Source of the DNA: Manis javanica
Lineage: Eukaryota; Chordata; Mammalia; Pholidota; Manidae
DNA length: 64,000 bases
Reading direction: 5' to 3'
Assembly (NCBI RefSeq): GCF_040802235.1
Contig: NC_133165.1
Location: 44,405,629 to 44,469,628 of the forward strand
Shown: one piece after another, positions 18,304-36,570 of the stretch
How positions within the stretch are numbered: position 1 is the stretch's first letter
How the letters are laid out: each line of letters starts with the position of its first letter
Position numbers and translations under genes: made by a program
Notes under the pieces: model-generated
Told to the model about the DNA's origin: nothing
What the model saw: only the letters and a program-made list of their open reading frames with translations
Database searches by the model: none

Positions 18304-18582
18304 CCATCTTATGAGTCCCATGCTCAGACTCCAGTTTTGGCTTCTCACTCCTGGAACTTTAGACCACCGTCCTGGGGTCTAGTTCCATTCTCTTGTTGGT
18401 CCTTGATGGTGACTCTTTCTGCTCACCTCCTCTTGTGATGCTCTGAGGGAGGCCTCCTTCATAGTCAACTTGTCCTTGGGTCCCCTCCCAGGGTACATCA
18501 ACAGTCTAGGCTGGGACCCTTGCTTCCCAATTCAACCTGTCACCACAGCCAATAAAGCCTCAGTCAGGGGCCCTGCTTCCTC
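18304..18582. repeat. 279-bp direct repeat, copy 1 (ARMC5 tail copy)
   Basis: Nearly identical to 18926-19204: same length, with about four substitutions seen by eye. The copy contains the last 17 codons of the ARMC5 frame, including the premature TGA, and about 228 bases of its 3'UTR. The flanks of the two copies are unrelated, so the duplicated block is exactly this segment. Copy 1 lies downstream of ARMC5's likely poly(A) site. Confidence 0.9.
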
Positions 18583-18880
18583 AACACAACCCTCTCAGCC
18601 CTGACCAAGGACTATGCATCCAACTGGGTAGCTGTCTGAGCAATGAAATCGATGAGCAGAAAAAGGGGTTTCCCCTGGGACCCAAAACCACATCCTAGGG
18701 AGAAGCTTGGGAGCTCCACCCTATCCCAAGGCTGTGGGAACCACTGCTACCAGTGGTGGCCTGTATTGAGACACAGAGACTTGAGCACAAGACTCTGCTT
18801 GAAGAGTGAAGGAATGGGGGGACTCCTACAGGGAAGTAAGCAGAGACACCACACAATAGGAGTAGCCAACTCCAGGGTTT

Positions 18881-18886
18881 TTTAAT
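18881..18886 (-). terminator. ARMC5: Candidate ARMC5 poly(A) signal ATTAAA
   Basis: ATTAAA on the - strand about 270 bases past the ARMC5 stop is the nearest plausible poly(A) hexamer; no AATAAA was seen nearby on this strand. It falls just past the inner 279-bp repeat copy. Confidence 0.4.
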
Positions 18887-18925
18887 CTCAACTCCAGAAG
18901 GCTGGGTCAGGCCTTGGGCTGTTCT

Positions 18926-24683
<5,758 letters not shown>

Positions 24684-25689
24684 CTTGGCTCAGGCCTTAG
24701 GCTCCGCCCCCCTCTTCGCCCTTCATCCGAGGGAGCGGAACTGGAAGAGAGGGGTGTGACTGGTCAACTCCTCACTGACGCTTCTTAAATAGCGTCCCCG
24801 CAATTATTCTGCAAGTCGGAATTTGTAGTTCTTGATCCCGGGAATGTGACTCTTGCACAGCCGCAGAAGGCACTCGAGAGTAGTGGTTATCTAATCGTCG
24901 TAAGAGCCCAAGAGGCGCGTGCGGTGCATGCTGGAATATGTAGTCCATGCCAAGTTTCAACACGCCTAGCAAAGGATGGAGGGGAAGCTCTCAGGGGTAC
25001 TCGGAGAATCCAGACATTCGACCATGTGTTGCTCCAGGTGCCTTGGCTACTCCACCCCCGTGTCCTCCGCAGCCACCGACTTTTCCTTCAGGCTCTCTTC
25101 GCTGTCCCCCGGCAATAGCCAAGGCACCGATGTTTGCGCTGAAGGACGCAGAGCCGCAGCCAGGCCAAAGTTTCCGACAGCCGTTGCAGATGGGGAGCAA
25201 TTGCTAGACTAGGTGAAAGAAGTTTAAACCTACCGAGACTTTTCACTACCACTTCTTAGAGCAGCACGGGGCTGGTGGACATTTCCGTTTACGGTGCTGG
25301 ACCCTTGGGTCCCCAGTGTCTCTCGTTCTGGCTGTGCTTGTGAACTGAGTAGCTGCTCTCTAGGAAACGGAGCACCCTTCACGCTGGTGGAGTTGGCGGC
25401 TCCAGAAGTGGCGAGAACTCGTAAGGGGTGGAGCGGCGTGAGAACCGGGCGTCAGGATCCCAGGAAGCCGAGGTCCGCCCTCGATTTCGGAATCTTCCAC
25501 CTGAGCGGCCTTTCCTGGTGTGGCCGGGACGGCCGGCTTCCTGGGAAATGCTGCTGGGCCTGCAATACCTATATAGGTCAGGTTCCGGCCCTGGAGAGGA
25601 AGAAGCCCTGCCAGGACTAACTGCCCTGCAATTCCCAAAACCCAGGAGTGTGGACTGATTGCAGCTTACTTCCCTGATCTCCTTCACCA

Positions 25690-26640
25690 TCAAAGCAGCC
25701 ACGTGGGTAACAGGCCCTGGTGCCGTCCAGAGTGTGGCAAAATCTTCCAACGTGGCTCAGATCTGATTAAGCACCATCGGGTAAATAAACACTGGTGAGA
25801 AACCATACCGCTGCCCTGGTGTGGCCATTGTTTTGGCCTCATCACCAACCACCTCATCCAGCACCATCGCTCCCACTCAAGCCTCCAGCCCCATAGTGCC
25901 TGGAGTGTAGGAAGGTATTTGGCTGCAGCTCAGGCCTGGTTAAACACCAATGGGTGCATATGGGTGAGAAAGCCCAACACCCTACCAAGTGTGGTAAGAC
26001 CTTCAGAATTAGCTCCAACCTGATCCAGTACCAGTGCACAAGTGAGAAGAGAAGCCCTACAGCTGTAGGGATTGTGGCAAGAGCTTTAGCCTTAGCTCCA
26101 ACCTGTTAGAACACCAGCACTTGTACAGGGCTAAGTCTGCTCAAGCAACACTGGAGAGAAGCCCCACAATTGCTGTGTGCCAAGAATTTCACCAACAGCT
26201 TGGATTGCCCATGGCACCAGTGTACCCATAAAGGGGAGCATCTCTTCAAGTATCCTGAGTGTGGCTATGGCTTTAATGAGCAAACCCAGTTCACTGAGCA
26301 CCAGCACATGTGCTCAGGTGCATGGCCCTTGCCCATCCAGATTGTGGCAAAACCTTCTGCCACAGCTCCAGGCTCTTCTTTTTAAACATTAACTGTCACA
26401 CAGAGGCAAGAAGCCCCATACATGCCCCAACTGCAAAAAGGTTTTTAGACTTCAAATCTGCTGTGACACACTCAAATAAACTAGAAGCCTTACACTTGCA
26501 GCAAATGTGACAACGCTTTAGCAAAAGCTCCCAACTGCTTAGCCACCAGGTGGCCTGCAGTGGTGAGAAGCCCTATGTCTGCCTAAAGTGTGGCAAGACC
26601 TTTGACCACAGCTTCAACCTAGGCCAGCACCAGTAGACAC
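25690..26640 (+). pseudogene. C2H2 zinc-finger gene remnant (ZNF843 position)
   Basis: A row of degraded Kruppel-type fingers runs on the + strand, interrupted by frameshifts and stops. Pieces include a TGEKPY linker near 25793, KTFRISSNLIQYQ (zinc histidines lost) near 26000, a good finger CRDCGKSFSLSSNLLEHQ from 26064, and a last finger [18 protein letters not shown] before a stop near 26630. No frame longer than about 70 codons covers the fingers. Human ZNF843 occupies the same place and direction beside ARMC5, so orthology is likely on synteny. Human ZNF843 is itself atypical. A spliced gene with a short product cannot be fully excluded. Confidence 0.7.
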
Positions 26641-27869
26641 CAGGATGGTAGCCCGGGACAATATTCCTGGCTTCAGTTTCAGTCCAAATTCAGCTCTGAT
26701 TTTGCATTCCTCAAGGACTGCATCTGAAGGAACCAGCATCTCTAAGCAAACCTCCTCTCTCCTCCTCTAGGGCTGTTGATTCATGGGCTGAAACAGGGAA
26801 CTCCAGGCTGGAAGAGTCAGAGCAGTGGAGTGGGGATCACTGCCTTCAAAAAAACCCTCCAAAGAGGGCTTAGGCCTGTTCTGTGAGGCTCCAGAGACAG
26901 AATGCCTGCTGGAAGGGGAATTTTTGGATGGCAGGAGCTATCCAGCACTGGCCCAGCTGCTTCCAGAATTAGGACACTTTTGGCAGTTGCTGACCGGATC
27001 CCTTACAGGCCTACAGAGTGGTGGATGGGGTTAATCACACCAAGAACAACTACCTCATGCCAGGGGAACCCCAGGGGATCAGATGCCAGGTCACGTCCCT
27101 GTGAGAAATGCAGGGCTGGGGGGCAGTGTGCCATAATCCCCAATGGGATAAGGAAGGCTGTGTTCTGGCAGAAGAACCAGAGAATTTGAACTTGAGACCA
27201 CTATGTGAGCCCTGGGATGTGACCCCTTAGAAAGAAAACTACGATGAAGGTAGGGCTGGTGGGGCCCCAGGCCAAAGCAAAGGATTAGGAGACCTGTCTG
27301 TTGAGTCCAGGGGGTGCTTTGTGGCATTTCCAGGTGGGGGCAAAATGCCCACAGTCTGTTATCTGTCCCCCTTCTTTAGCCTCTTCCCTTACAGGTTCCC
27401 TGGACTCTTTTTCTCAACAGAGGAAAAAATGAAGATTCACTTGTGCCTAGTCACTGGGGACTGATCATGGCCCCTTTGCCTGTGCGTAGGGGAGGGCTGC
27501 CCAAACAAATGTATTTCTATTGATAAAGTTTAGAGAATATAGGAGCCAGAGGGAGGCTTCCTAAAGCGGTATATAATCTGTGTCCAGAACAGAGTCCAAG
27601 CTGTGAGGCCCTTTTCTTTCCTTCCCATAGCTGCCTGTGTGCCTAGGAGAGGCACAGACTGTAGCCCTTATGAGGTTGGGGGAGGCCTCATGACCACACT
27701 TGTAAGACTGTCCTTCTACTTACTATTAGTTCCATGCATCTAGCACCCTTTACCCAAATTTTGCCTTCTTATATTAGGCGTGCTGCATCTAGAACTGTAC
27801 CCACTAGAATAGGAATATGAAGGAACCATTCTCTCAGCTTCTAGCACAGAGTGTCCAGTCTTGTCTCTT

Positions 27870-27995
27870 CCCAGCTGCATAACCTTCGACTGGTCCACCT
27901 CTTTTGAGCTTCAGTTTCTTCATCTGTAGAATGGATGATGGCTACCTCACAAGGTTGTGAGGAGGGTTCCATAGGATCAAGGGAATGAATGTAAA
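27870..27995. repeat. MIR SINE fragment
   Basis: Contains the MIR 3' phrases 'gcttcagtttcttcatctgt' and 'ctacctcacaaggttgtgag' in the usual order. Confidence 0.7.
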
Positions 27996-30900
27996 CCTCG
28001 GTTCCTCTCTTCCTGCCTCAAGTCAAGAGCCCTTTTGCTGGTGGAGTCAGTCAACAAGTATCATGTAAGCTCATGTACTAGCCCCTCCCTGAGGTTACAG
28101 AAATGGAGACAGCCCTGGTACTGGGGTAGCTTGCTGTTGTAAAGAAGATGGACTCAGAACAAATAACACAGTGCAGATGGTGGCAGTGGAGAAGGGGACT
28201 CACCCGGAGCAAGTCTGTGAGGCTTCACCAAGGTGACATCTACTGAATACCATTTGTCTTCTCAAGCTGGGAGCAACAAATACCCGTGGGCATAGAGTCA
28301 GTGATGAAGGAAAGGGTTCTTGCTATGTTCTCCATCAATGCTACTTCAAAGAGCACAAGCCAGTGCCTAAGTTGGAGGCCTGAGCCCAGCACATACATAG
28401 TATATATTCAATAAATAGTTGTTATGATCAGGAAAGGGAGCAAGTTCAGGCATCCCTTATGGTGCTTGGTTGGAACTGGAGCTGTTAGAGTGGATTTATG
28501 ATAATAACAAATGTGTAGATTGATATAGAAATAAATATAAATGTAAATATAGATGTGTGTGTATGTACACAGTTAACCTTAAAAATAAAATTATCCATTT
28601 TATTGTATCAGCAAAAATAGATTTATTCAGGAACAGCAGAGAATTGCAATTCAGAATAAGAAAGCCACAACAAAACCAGAGTCAAGTCTAGAGAACAAAG
28701 CAGAGCAGAGGACCATTCTTTTATAGAAGAAAGGGGTGATTTGGAAGGGGCTGTTTTAAGCAAAAAGTCCATTGGAGTAAACTGGAAGTTTGAAGTAGAG
28801 AGGCTTTTCACTGGCTGAGGTGTGACAGTCTCTCATTGGCTGGGCTGTTGTCAGGGAGGAGAAAAATCTTTCCTCTTCCTACAGGGTTAATACAGTAGTA
28901 GCTGAAGCAGTATCCATCTTGCAAGTCTTTTCTGGTTGGGTCTGCAATTGACTACAAGTGGTAGGGTGTGAAAGCCCCCCGCAGGCCTCTCAACTCCGTT
29001 TTAGTGAGGTTCCCTTTATTAATTTTCACAAAAAATGTGCATGTCTATATATCTTCTAGTTCTGAAGGGCCTTGGAGCAGTGTCAGCCTAGTAATAAAAG
29101 TTTTAAAACTAATGTTCTGGAATAATGGAGACTAAAAAGAGACATGAAAATTGAATGCAAGGTGTGTTTCTGAAATGGATATTGTTTTGCTATAAAGGAC
29201 ATCTGGGATTCATTGAGTAATGTCTGAGGTTTCAATGGCAATTTACTGATTTTGATTGTTGTATACAGGAGAATGGCCTTGAAAAAGGAAATATTGAAGT
29301 GTTCAGAAGTGATAATGCATCAAGGCGGCATTTTATTCGCAAATTGTTCAGGGGGGAGATGTTCCTTTTGCTGGTTTTGCAACTTTTCTATAAGTTTTCT
29401 GTTTCAAAAAGAATTTTAGAAAAATAAATCTAAATACGCAAAGAGTATGGTAGTACTGGAATGTTTAGTTTAAGGATGCTTAGGTTTACACCAAAAAATA
29501 TTGCCACTGTTTTAAAGGTTGGTAAGAAAACTGATGTCTGTATTGGTGTCCCTGAATCATCACAGAAGTTTGCATTGTATTAAGTAACTTCATTCATTCA
29601 TAATCATTCATTGAATGCTTGTTAAGTTCTAGGTTCTGGGAATATAGCATAAACATGACAGATGTGGTCTCAGCTCTCCTTGCTTTTCAGTCTAAGGAAT
29701 AAATTATGATCCCTACCCTCAAGGAGCTCACAGTCCACTTTATTCTAGCCTCTGAGAATGCAGAGGAGGGATCGCTCCAGAAGACATGGCAGACTTCCCA
29801 GAGGAAGTGTTTTTCATCTAGGGCTTTTTCTTTTCTATTTTGTTTTTCTTTTTCTTTTTTTCCATTTAAGAAGACAGGGAAGTCAGTAAGCCAAATGAGT
29901 TGGAGGTTTAGATCTGAGAGGGGAAAACCTTTCTTCAGACAAAACTTAGCTCCCCAAGGGCTGCAAGAAGCCCAAGTTTTTGCTGCATTGTGTGAAGATG
30001 GGATTGTTCTGTGTCCCTCATTCCATCCTTCTCATCTTGGGCTACACGGGCAAACTTGGAAATGGGAGGCCCAGAGCCAGTGTAATAGTTACAAGTGTCT
30101 AGAGTGGATTCACCCAGATGCAAGCCAAGGGATGGACTTTGGAAACTTGACACTCACTCTTCTGTATTCACTGTTCTGCATATTGGGCAGAACAAAGTGC
30201 CAGAGTTAAGGGTCTTGTTCACCTCAGAAAGACAAATGTAGGGGACTAGGAACTGAGGCAGTTATCAGCATAAAGACTAGGAGGTGTATGGGGATGGCTG
30301 GCCTTAGGTAAGTGGTCCACATTGCTTTGAAAATATCAGTCTAACCCAATTCCAGAGAACCAGCCCCTTTGTCAACTTCAGCTGAGACCTCAACATGGAA
30401 ATAGAATCATGGTTCAATGGCATATAAGGAATTAATAGATTATTTTCTTCCTTTATTAGTTATCTATCACTGCAACATTGCCATAGGAAACTCCATGTCT
30501 TCTCTATCTTACTGGTCACCAGAAAGCAGCCAACAGCAGCAAGAAAATGGTCCCTCCCTCATTTCCCCTAAGAGGCTTAAAACAACAAACATTTATTGTC
30601 TCACAGTTTCTATGGGTCAGGAATTTGGGCTTTGCTTATTGGGTGCCTTTGGCTGCAATCCAGGTGTAGGTTAGGCCAGTAATATCAAGGCTCAACTGCA
30701 GGATGTTCCACCCCTAAGGTCATTCTCATAACTAGTGGCAGGCCCCAGGTCCTCCCTCGCTTTTCCTGGAGACATCAGCTCTTTGACATGTGAGTCAATT
30801 CTTAGAGCAGTTTACAACATGGCAGCTGGCTTCCATAGACCAAGCAACCAAGAGAGTGAAAGAGGACTCCCAAGTGGAAGCCACAGTCTTTCTATAACCT

Positions 30901-31994
30901 AATCTTGTAAGTGACCATCCTGTCATTTCTACCACACTCTGTTAGCTAAGAGGGAGTCACTAAATCCAGTTCACACTTAATGGGAGGGAATTATACACAA
31001 AGGCGTGACTCCTAGGAGGTGGGCATCACTGGCACCAAGTTGGAGATTGCCTCCCACACTCCCATTGAACTGATATTGACATGCACATGCCTTGTGAACT
31101 GTCTCTGTCACATGTAACGTTTTCTAGTTCCCACCTTAGTTTTCAGGGTGGGGCATCCTAGGGTGGTGGTAACGTTCTCCTGGGCTAAAAATTCCAAATG
31201 AGTTTTGAGGAAAGCTTTGGGAAGCATGAGGAGTTTGGGGTGTGGAAGAAGTCAGAAAGAGACAAGGGCAGAGCCCAGATAACTGCTTCCAGAGGCTTCA
31301 TTCTCACACCTGAGGGCACAGTTGCTCTGGATAGCAGATGCTTGTGTTTTTTACACCCTTGGGCACAAATCATTAGAGTCTCACATACAAGAAGATATTG
31401 AAACATTTGCAACCCAGATATTTTGAGCTTTGTCAGCACATTGAAGAGGATTTTTTTTAAGTACGAATATCACTTCATATATTTTCCTACATTTATTTTT
31501 CTATTACTTCAACATTTTCCCCTCAAAACTTAAAAAACAACAACATTCCTCTTCTCTTCTCTCCCCTGGCCAGTCTTTGCTTTAAGCTCATTTGGTGTGG
31601 TCTTTCTTGTCTGGATCTAAGCATTATTTTTCTAGATTCCTGCCTGGCTCCCAGTTGACTTCAAAGGCTGAGGCTAAGCCCTACTTCAGCAATTCTGATC
31701 TGAATAAAGCGAGCACTTGACCTGGCTGTAGCTCAGGCCCTGAGTAAGGCCCCCCAAAATTTTTTAAAAATAAATAAAAATAAAAAATAACAAAAAATCC
31801 TGAAACCTAAATTGGTTAATTTGCCACTATCTCATCTCCTCCCCAGTCAAAATGCTTGCATCTCTTAACAGCCAGCACCCTTTTGGACCTATGTTAGGTT
31901 CAACACACTCCATCTTTGCAAAATCAGAAACTCTTTAAACAAGAAGTTTCCTGCATAATTTTCTTCCAGTCCACCACAAAGTATTTATGCCACT

Positions 31995-32095
31995 CTTTAC
32001 CTCCAACCCTCTCTGAGCCTCAGTTTCTTCATCTGTAACATGAGCCAGATAGGATGAGATGGTCTTCAAGGTCCCTTCCAGAGATATTCGATGAG
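31995..32095. repeat. MIR SINE fragment
   Basis: Contains 'tctgagcctcagtttcttca' followed by 'gatgagatggtcttcaaggt', a typical MIR 3' half. Confidence 0.65.
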
Positions 32096-33294
32096 TTTAC
32101 AATTCTATTATATGTAGGGTGTGTGCTCGTAAGCATGGGTTCAACCTGTATTAAAACTTGGCTTTTGCATGTTTTGGATGTCATTTGACACCCATAACCT
32201 ATTCTCATCTTCTAATGAGTCTCTCTGGACTGCAAATGTTGGAAAACTAAACACTATATTTCCTAGATTCCTTTGCATATTAGGTTCTTCCATCTAGATG
32301 TCCTTGAATGAGATTTAGAAGGTAGAAATGAAACAGGGGTCCTTTTCTTACTGCTATTAGTTGTTTCCTGATGACCAGTATGGTACAGGAATCAAGGGGG
32401 TTTTTTTGAAGCTGTTGTTGCAGTGTCTAATCTCCAGCCTTGTGTGTGTCTAGAGGCAATGAAGCAGCTTCCTAATCCCTGCTTTGCAGCTATGATCCAA
32501 GACTCCTCTAACTTATATGACATTGTATGAAGAAGAAGGTGACCCCTCTTGGGAGACACAGCCCTGAGTGTGAATCATTTAGGGAGTCAAAAATACAGCT
32601 GTGCAATGAAAAGGCAGCACCTTTCTTCTGGAGGAGACACATCAAAGTACATGGCTTGGCTTTATGTATACTCTGTATACCAAACTCAATCCCAATTTAC
32701 CCTTCAATCAAGAATCTCTGTGCAGTGTACACCTGTACATCTATACAAATGGCCTTGACTAGTGGTTTTTCAACTTAGTAGTTCCAAGGACAGCCTCTTG
32801 TTCCTCACTTTCATGATTGTAGCAGAGGTTCCTGTAGTGAATCAACTTGGTAGAGTTAATGGAGCCATCCTTATAGCCTAGCCAACAGTTTTGTAATCAA
32901 CTAGTTCAGAACTTAAAATACCTAAAGTAGCTTTGGTTTCCTGCCCTAACAGTGTCATTCACAGAGTATGGCAATTTATTTAAGCTTCAGTGAACTCAAC
33001 TGTGCAATGGGTAAGAAAATGCCTACTGTGAATGAGATAATGCTAAGTACCTGGCACATACAGGGTCTCAGTGATGGTATTATCACTATTGTAATTCTAG
33101 GTAACATAAAGAAGCAAAATATGAAATATAGACTGGCCCTGTCCACCAGAAGTGAAAACTAATTGGAAAGATAAGACTGGCATGAAACAATGGGCAGGGC
33201 AATGGATAATGAAGGACAAAGGAGTGGGACAGAATGCCAGTACTCCAGAGAACTTCAGAACAGGGAACTGTCCCAGCTGCCTCCAAGTAGCCAC

Positions 33295-33455
33295 CTTTGT
33301 TGAGCTCTTTCTTATATGTGAGGCATTTCTTACAACATCCCCACAGAATAGGTACAGTTGTCAGTCTTTTAAGAAACTAAGTCTCAGAGAAGGAGAATGA
33401 CTTGCTCAGGGTCACCCAGCTAGAAAATATTACAGCTGGAATTTGAGCAAAGTCA
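33295..33455. repeat. MIR SINE fragment, reverse orientation
   Basis: Contains 'gaaactaagtctcagagaag' and 'ttgctcagggtcacccagct', the MIR core read on the opposite strand. Confidence 0.75.
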
Positions 33456-33605
33456 ATTTGCCTCCAGTAGTGGATATGATTCATTATTTGGACAAAAGGT
33501 CTTTGCAGATGTATTTAAATTAAGAATCTTGAGATTAAATTATTCTGGATTACCCAATGGGCCTTAAATCCAATGCTAATTATCCTTATAAAAGAAAGAA
33601 GAGGA

Positions 33606-36370
33606 GATTGACTTAAAGATGGCAGTGGGAGAGGTGAGACAGAACTTCCTCCTGAACCACATATAGTATGAAAATATAGCAAATACAACTAATCCAGAAA
33701 GAGCAAGAGGAAAGAAGTCTGAGACAGACTGCCTATGTTTGGAAAAAGAGCAGACCTCACAAGAAAAGGGTAAAGTACCAAAGCTGTGATCTGACAGGAC
33801 CCAAGCCCTTCCCCCACTGCAGCTCACCAGCAAGAGGAAGAGAAATGGAATGGAGAGGAGGTAGAGGCCTAGGACTGCTGAACACCCAGCCCTGGAGATA
33901 TGCCCTGGGAGCATGAACCTACATTACATGGTGCTCTGGAGATTACTGGGGTTGGAAAGCTAAGACAGGTGGAATATTCAGAAAGACAGAGATTCCAGCT
34001 GCTTGTGGAAAACAGGTACCCACAACAGGCCGCTCTGGGGCAAAAGAAAGGTGGGCACTCTGAGAGACCTCCCAACAGTGAGAAGGCTGCTAAAGGGGCA
34101 AGGATTGCCAGAGCTTGCTGCTCAGGAGAAAGGACAGGTGGATAAAATTGTCCCAGCATACTCAGCCCAGCAGGTTGGGAACTTTCAGGAGCTTCAGGTG
34201 CTCCATCCCCCTGGCTGGCAATACAGCCCTGAGCTCCCCCACTGCAATACGCAGCCTGCCACTCCTTCCTCCCAGCTGGCACTGGCTTGCAAAACTGCTG
34301 CTCCCACCATTGTGCCAGGCCAGCCAGAGGGTGGCTCCGCCTATGGCAGCTACAAGGGCATAGCACAGAGACTTCTCCCTGCACACTTGGCCCACTGGCC
34401 CTGGCAGTGGAGGCAGGCACCACAGCTGGGAAGCAGGAAAGAGCTCTTTCCTCCTAGTAAGCACCAGTGCTGCCTGTCTGCGACCCCTATGATTGCTCCA
34501 GGGGCTCCAGAGAGTAGAGCTTCTGCACAGTAGAGAGTGCCACCTACACCAAGTTATTACAAATACGAAATGAAAAAAGAACCTTGTACAAACCAAAATC
34601 CCACAAACACCAGAAAGAGTGCCAAGTGAAACTGAACCCCCCAAACTTCCAGAAAAAGATTTCAAAATAAAAATCATAAACATGCTCACAGAGCTATAGA
34701 AAAATATTCAAGACCTCAGGGAGGAATTCAAGAAAGAGAAAGAAACTTTGAAAAATACAGCATCCAAACTGAAACATGCAATGGAGGGTTTTAAAAATAG
34801 GTTAGATGAAATAGAGGAGAGGGTTAATGAAATAGGAATTAGAGAACAGGAATACAAAGAAGCTGAGAGAAAAAGGGACCTCTAGGAATGAAAGAATATT
34901 AAGATAAATGTGTGACCAATCCAAATAGAACAATATTTGTATGACAGGGGTACCAGAAGAAGAGATGAAAAGGGATAGAAAGTGTCTTTGAGAAGGTAAT
35001 TGCTGAAAACTTCCCCAATCTGGGGAAGGAGACAGTCTATCCAGGCCATGGAGGTGCACAGATCTCCCAACACAAGGGACCCAAGGAAGACAACACCAAG
35101 ACATATAATAATTAAAATGGCAAAGATCAAGGATAAGGACAGACATTTAAAAGCAGCCAGAGAGAGAAAAAAGATCACATACAGAAGAAAGGCTATTAGG
35201 CTTTCATCAGACTTCTCAACAGAAACCTTATAGGCCAGAAGGGAGTGATATGATGATATATTTAATGCAATGAAACAGAAAGTTCTCAACCAAGAATACT
35301 CCACCCAGTAAAATTATCATTTATATTTGAAGAAGAGATTAAACAATTTCCAGATAAGCAAAAAGAGACCCCCACAGACAGCAATGTAAAATTAAACCAA
35401 CTACCTCCAAAGTCAGTCAAGGGATACACAAAGAGTACAGAATATTATACCTAATATGTAAAGAATGGAGGAGGAAGAAAAAGGAGGGGAAAAAAGAACC
35501 TTTAGATTGTGTTTGTAATAGCATACTAAGTGAGTTAAGTTAGACTGTTAGATATTTAAAAAGCTACCCTTGAACTTCTGCTAACCACGAATCTAAAGCC
35601 TGCAATGGCAATAAGAACATACCTATCAATAATCACTGTAAATGTAAATGTACTGCACCAATCAAAATACATAAGAGTCACTGAATGGATAAAAAAAACA
35701 AGACCCATCTATATGCTGCCTACAAGAGATTCACTTCAAACCCAAAGACATACATGGACTAAAAGTGAAGGGATGGAAAAAGATATTTCATGCAGATAAT
35801 AGGGAGAAAAAAGCAGGAGTTGCAGTACTTGTATCAGACAAAATAGACTTCAAAACAAAGAAAGTAACAAGAGACAAAGAAGGACATTACATAATGATAA
35901 ACAGATCAGTCCAATAAGAATATATAACCATTATAAATGTATATGTACCCAACACAGGAGCACCTACATATGTGAAACAAGTACTAACAGAAATAAAGGG
36001 GGAAACAGAATGTAATTCATTTGTTTTAGAAGACTTCAACACACCACTCACTCCAAAGGACAGATCAACCAGACAGAAAATAAGTAAGGAGACAGAGGCA
36101 TTGAACAACATAATACAACAGATGGACCTAACAGACATGTACAGATCTCTCCACCCAAAAGCAGCAGGATACACATTCTTCTCAAGAATAGATCATATAC
36201 TAGGCCACAAAAAGAGGCTCAGTAAATTCAGAAGGATTGAGAATTGAATTTGTACCAACCAGCTTCTCAGACCACAAAGGTATGAAACTAGAAATAAATT
36301 ATGCAAAGAAAACAAAAAAGTCCACAAACACATGGAGGCTTAACAACATGTTCCTAAATAATCAATAGAT
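33606..36370 (+). mobile_element. LINE-1 copy A, 5' part, 3'-truncated
   Basis: It begins with a 5'UTR-like segment ('aagatggcagtgggagaggt') homologous to the start of the copy at 40577. A broken ORF1 follows at about 34560-35310, with phrases such as RHIIIKMAKIKDKDRHLKAA and LSSDFSTETL. The ORF2 endonuclease domain follows, from about 35600 to 36360, with the motif INIYVPNTG-like text, LEDFNTPLTPKDRSTRQKIS and SRIDHILGHKK. Frameshifts and stops break both ORFs. The ORF2 reverse transcriptase and the 3'UTR are missing. The endonuclease position normally written GDFN reads EDFN here. It is inactive. Confidence 0.85.
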
Positions 36371-36570
36371 TAATGACCAAAACACAGTGTAATCTAAGGT
36401 CATGAAGATTCTAAGAGTTTTACAGTTTTCATTTTTACATTTATGCCTATGATCTATTTTGAGTTAATCTTTGCATATGGTTTTGAGGTAGGAGCCCAAA
36501 TTCATTCTTTTGCTTGTGGATATCAAGTATCTACATACTATATTGTATGCTCTTGTGTTAGGGGGCCTGT
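36371..36570 (-). repeat. Older LINE-1 fragment, reverse orientation
   Basis: The phrases 'cctatgatctattttgagtt' and 'atggttttgaggtaggagc' correspond to LINE-1 ORF2/3' text read in reverse, as in the copy near 63440-63490. It abuts the broken end of LINE-1 copy A. Confidence 0.55.

Larger units (their letters stand above)
26700..33605. other. Intergenic region with old repeats, no gene seen
   Basis: About 7 kb with no recognised exon. It holds MIR fragments (listed separately). It also has an old repeat at about 29585-29760 ('attcattgaatgcttgtta', 'ctcaaggagctcacagtcc') and another at about 30450-31040 with 'aacaacaaacatttattgtc'. A-rich low-complexity DNA lies at about 31750-31800. Open frames here are short and lack protein-like composition. 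Confidence 0.6.

Noticed and set aside
18304-18582. Processed pseudogene of ARMC5
   Set aside because: No poly(A) tract, and the copy is only 279 bp with an abrupt end inside the coding exon; a local DNA duplication fits better.
29706-30209. 167-codon + strand frame as a possible gene
   Set aside because: It starts in an old repeat, has no recognisable domain and lacks splice or conservation evidence.
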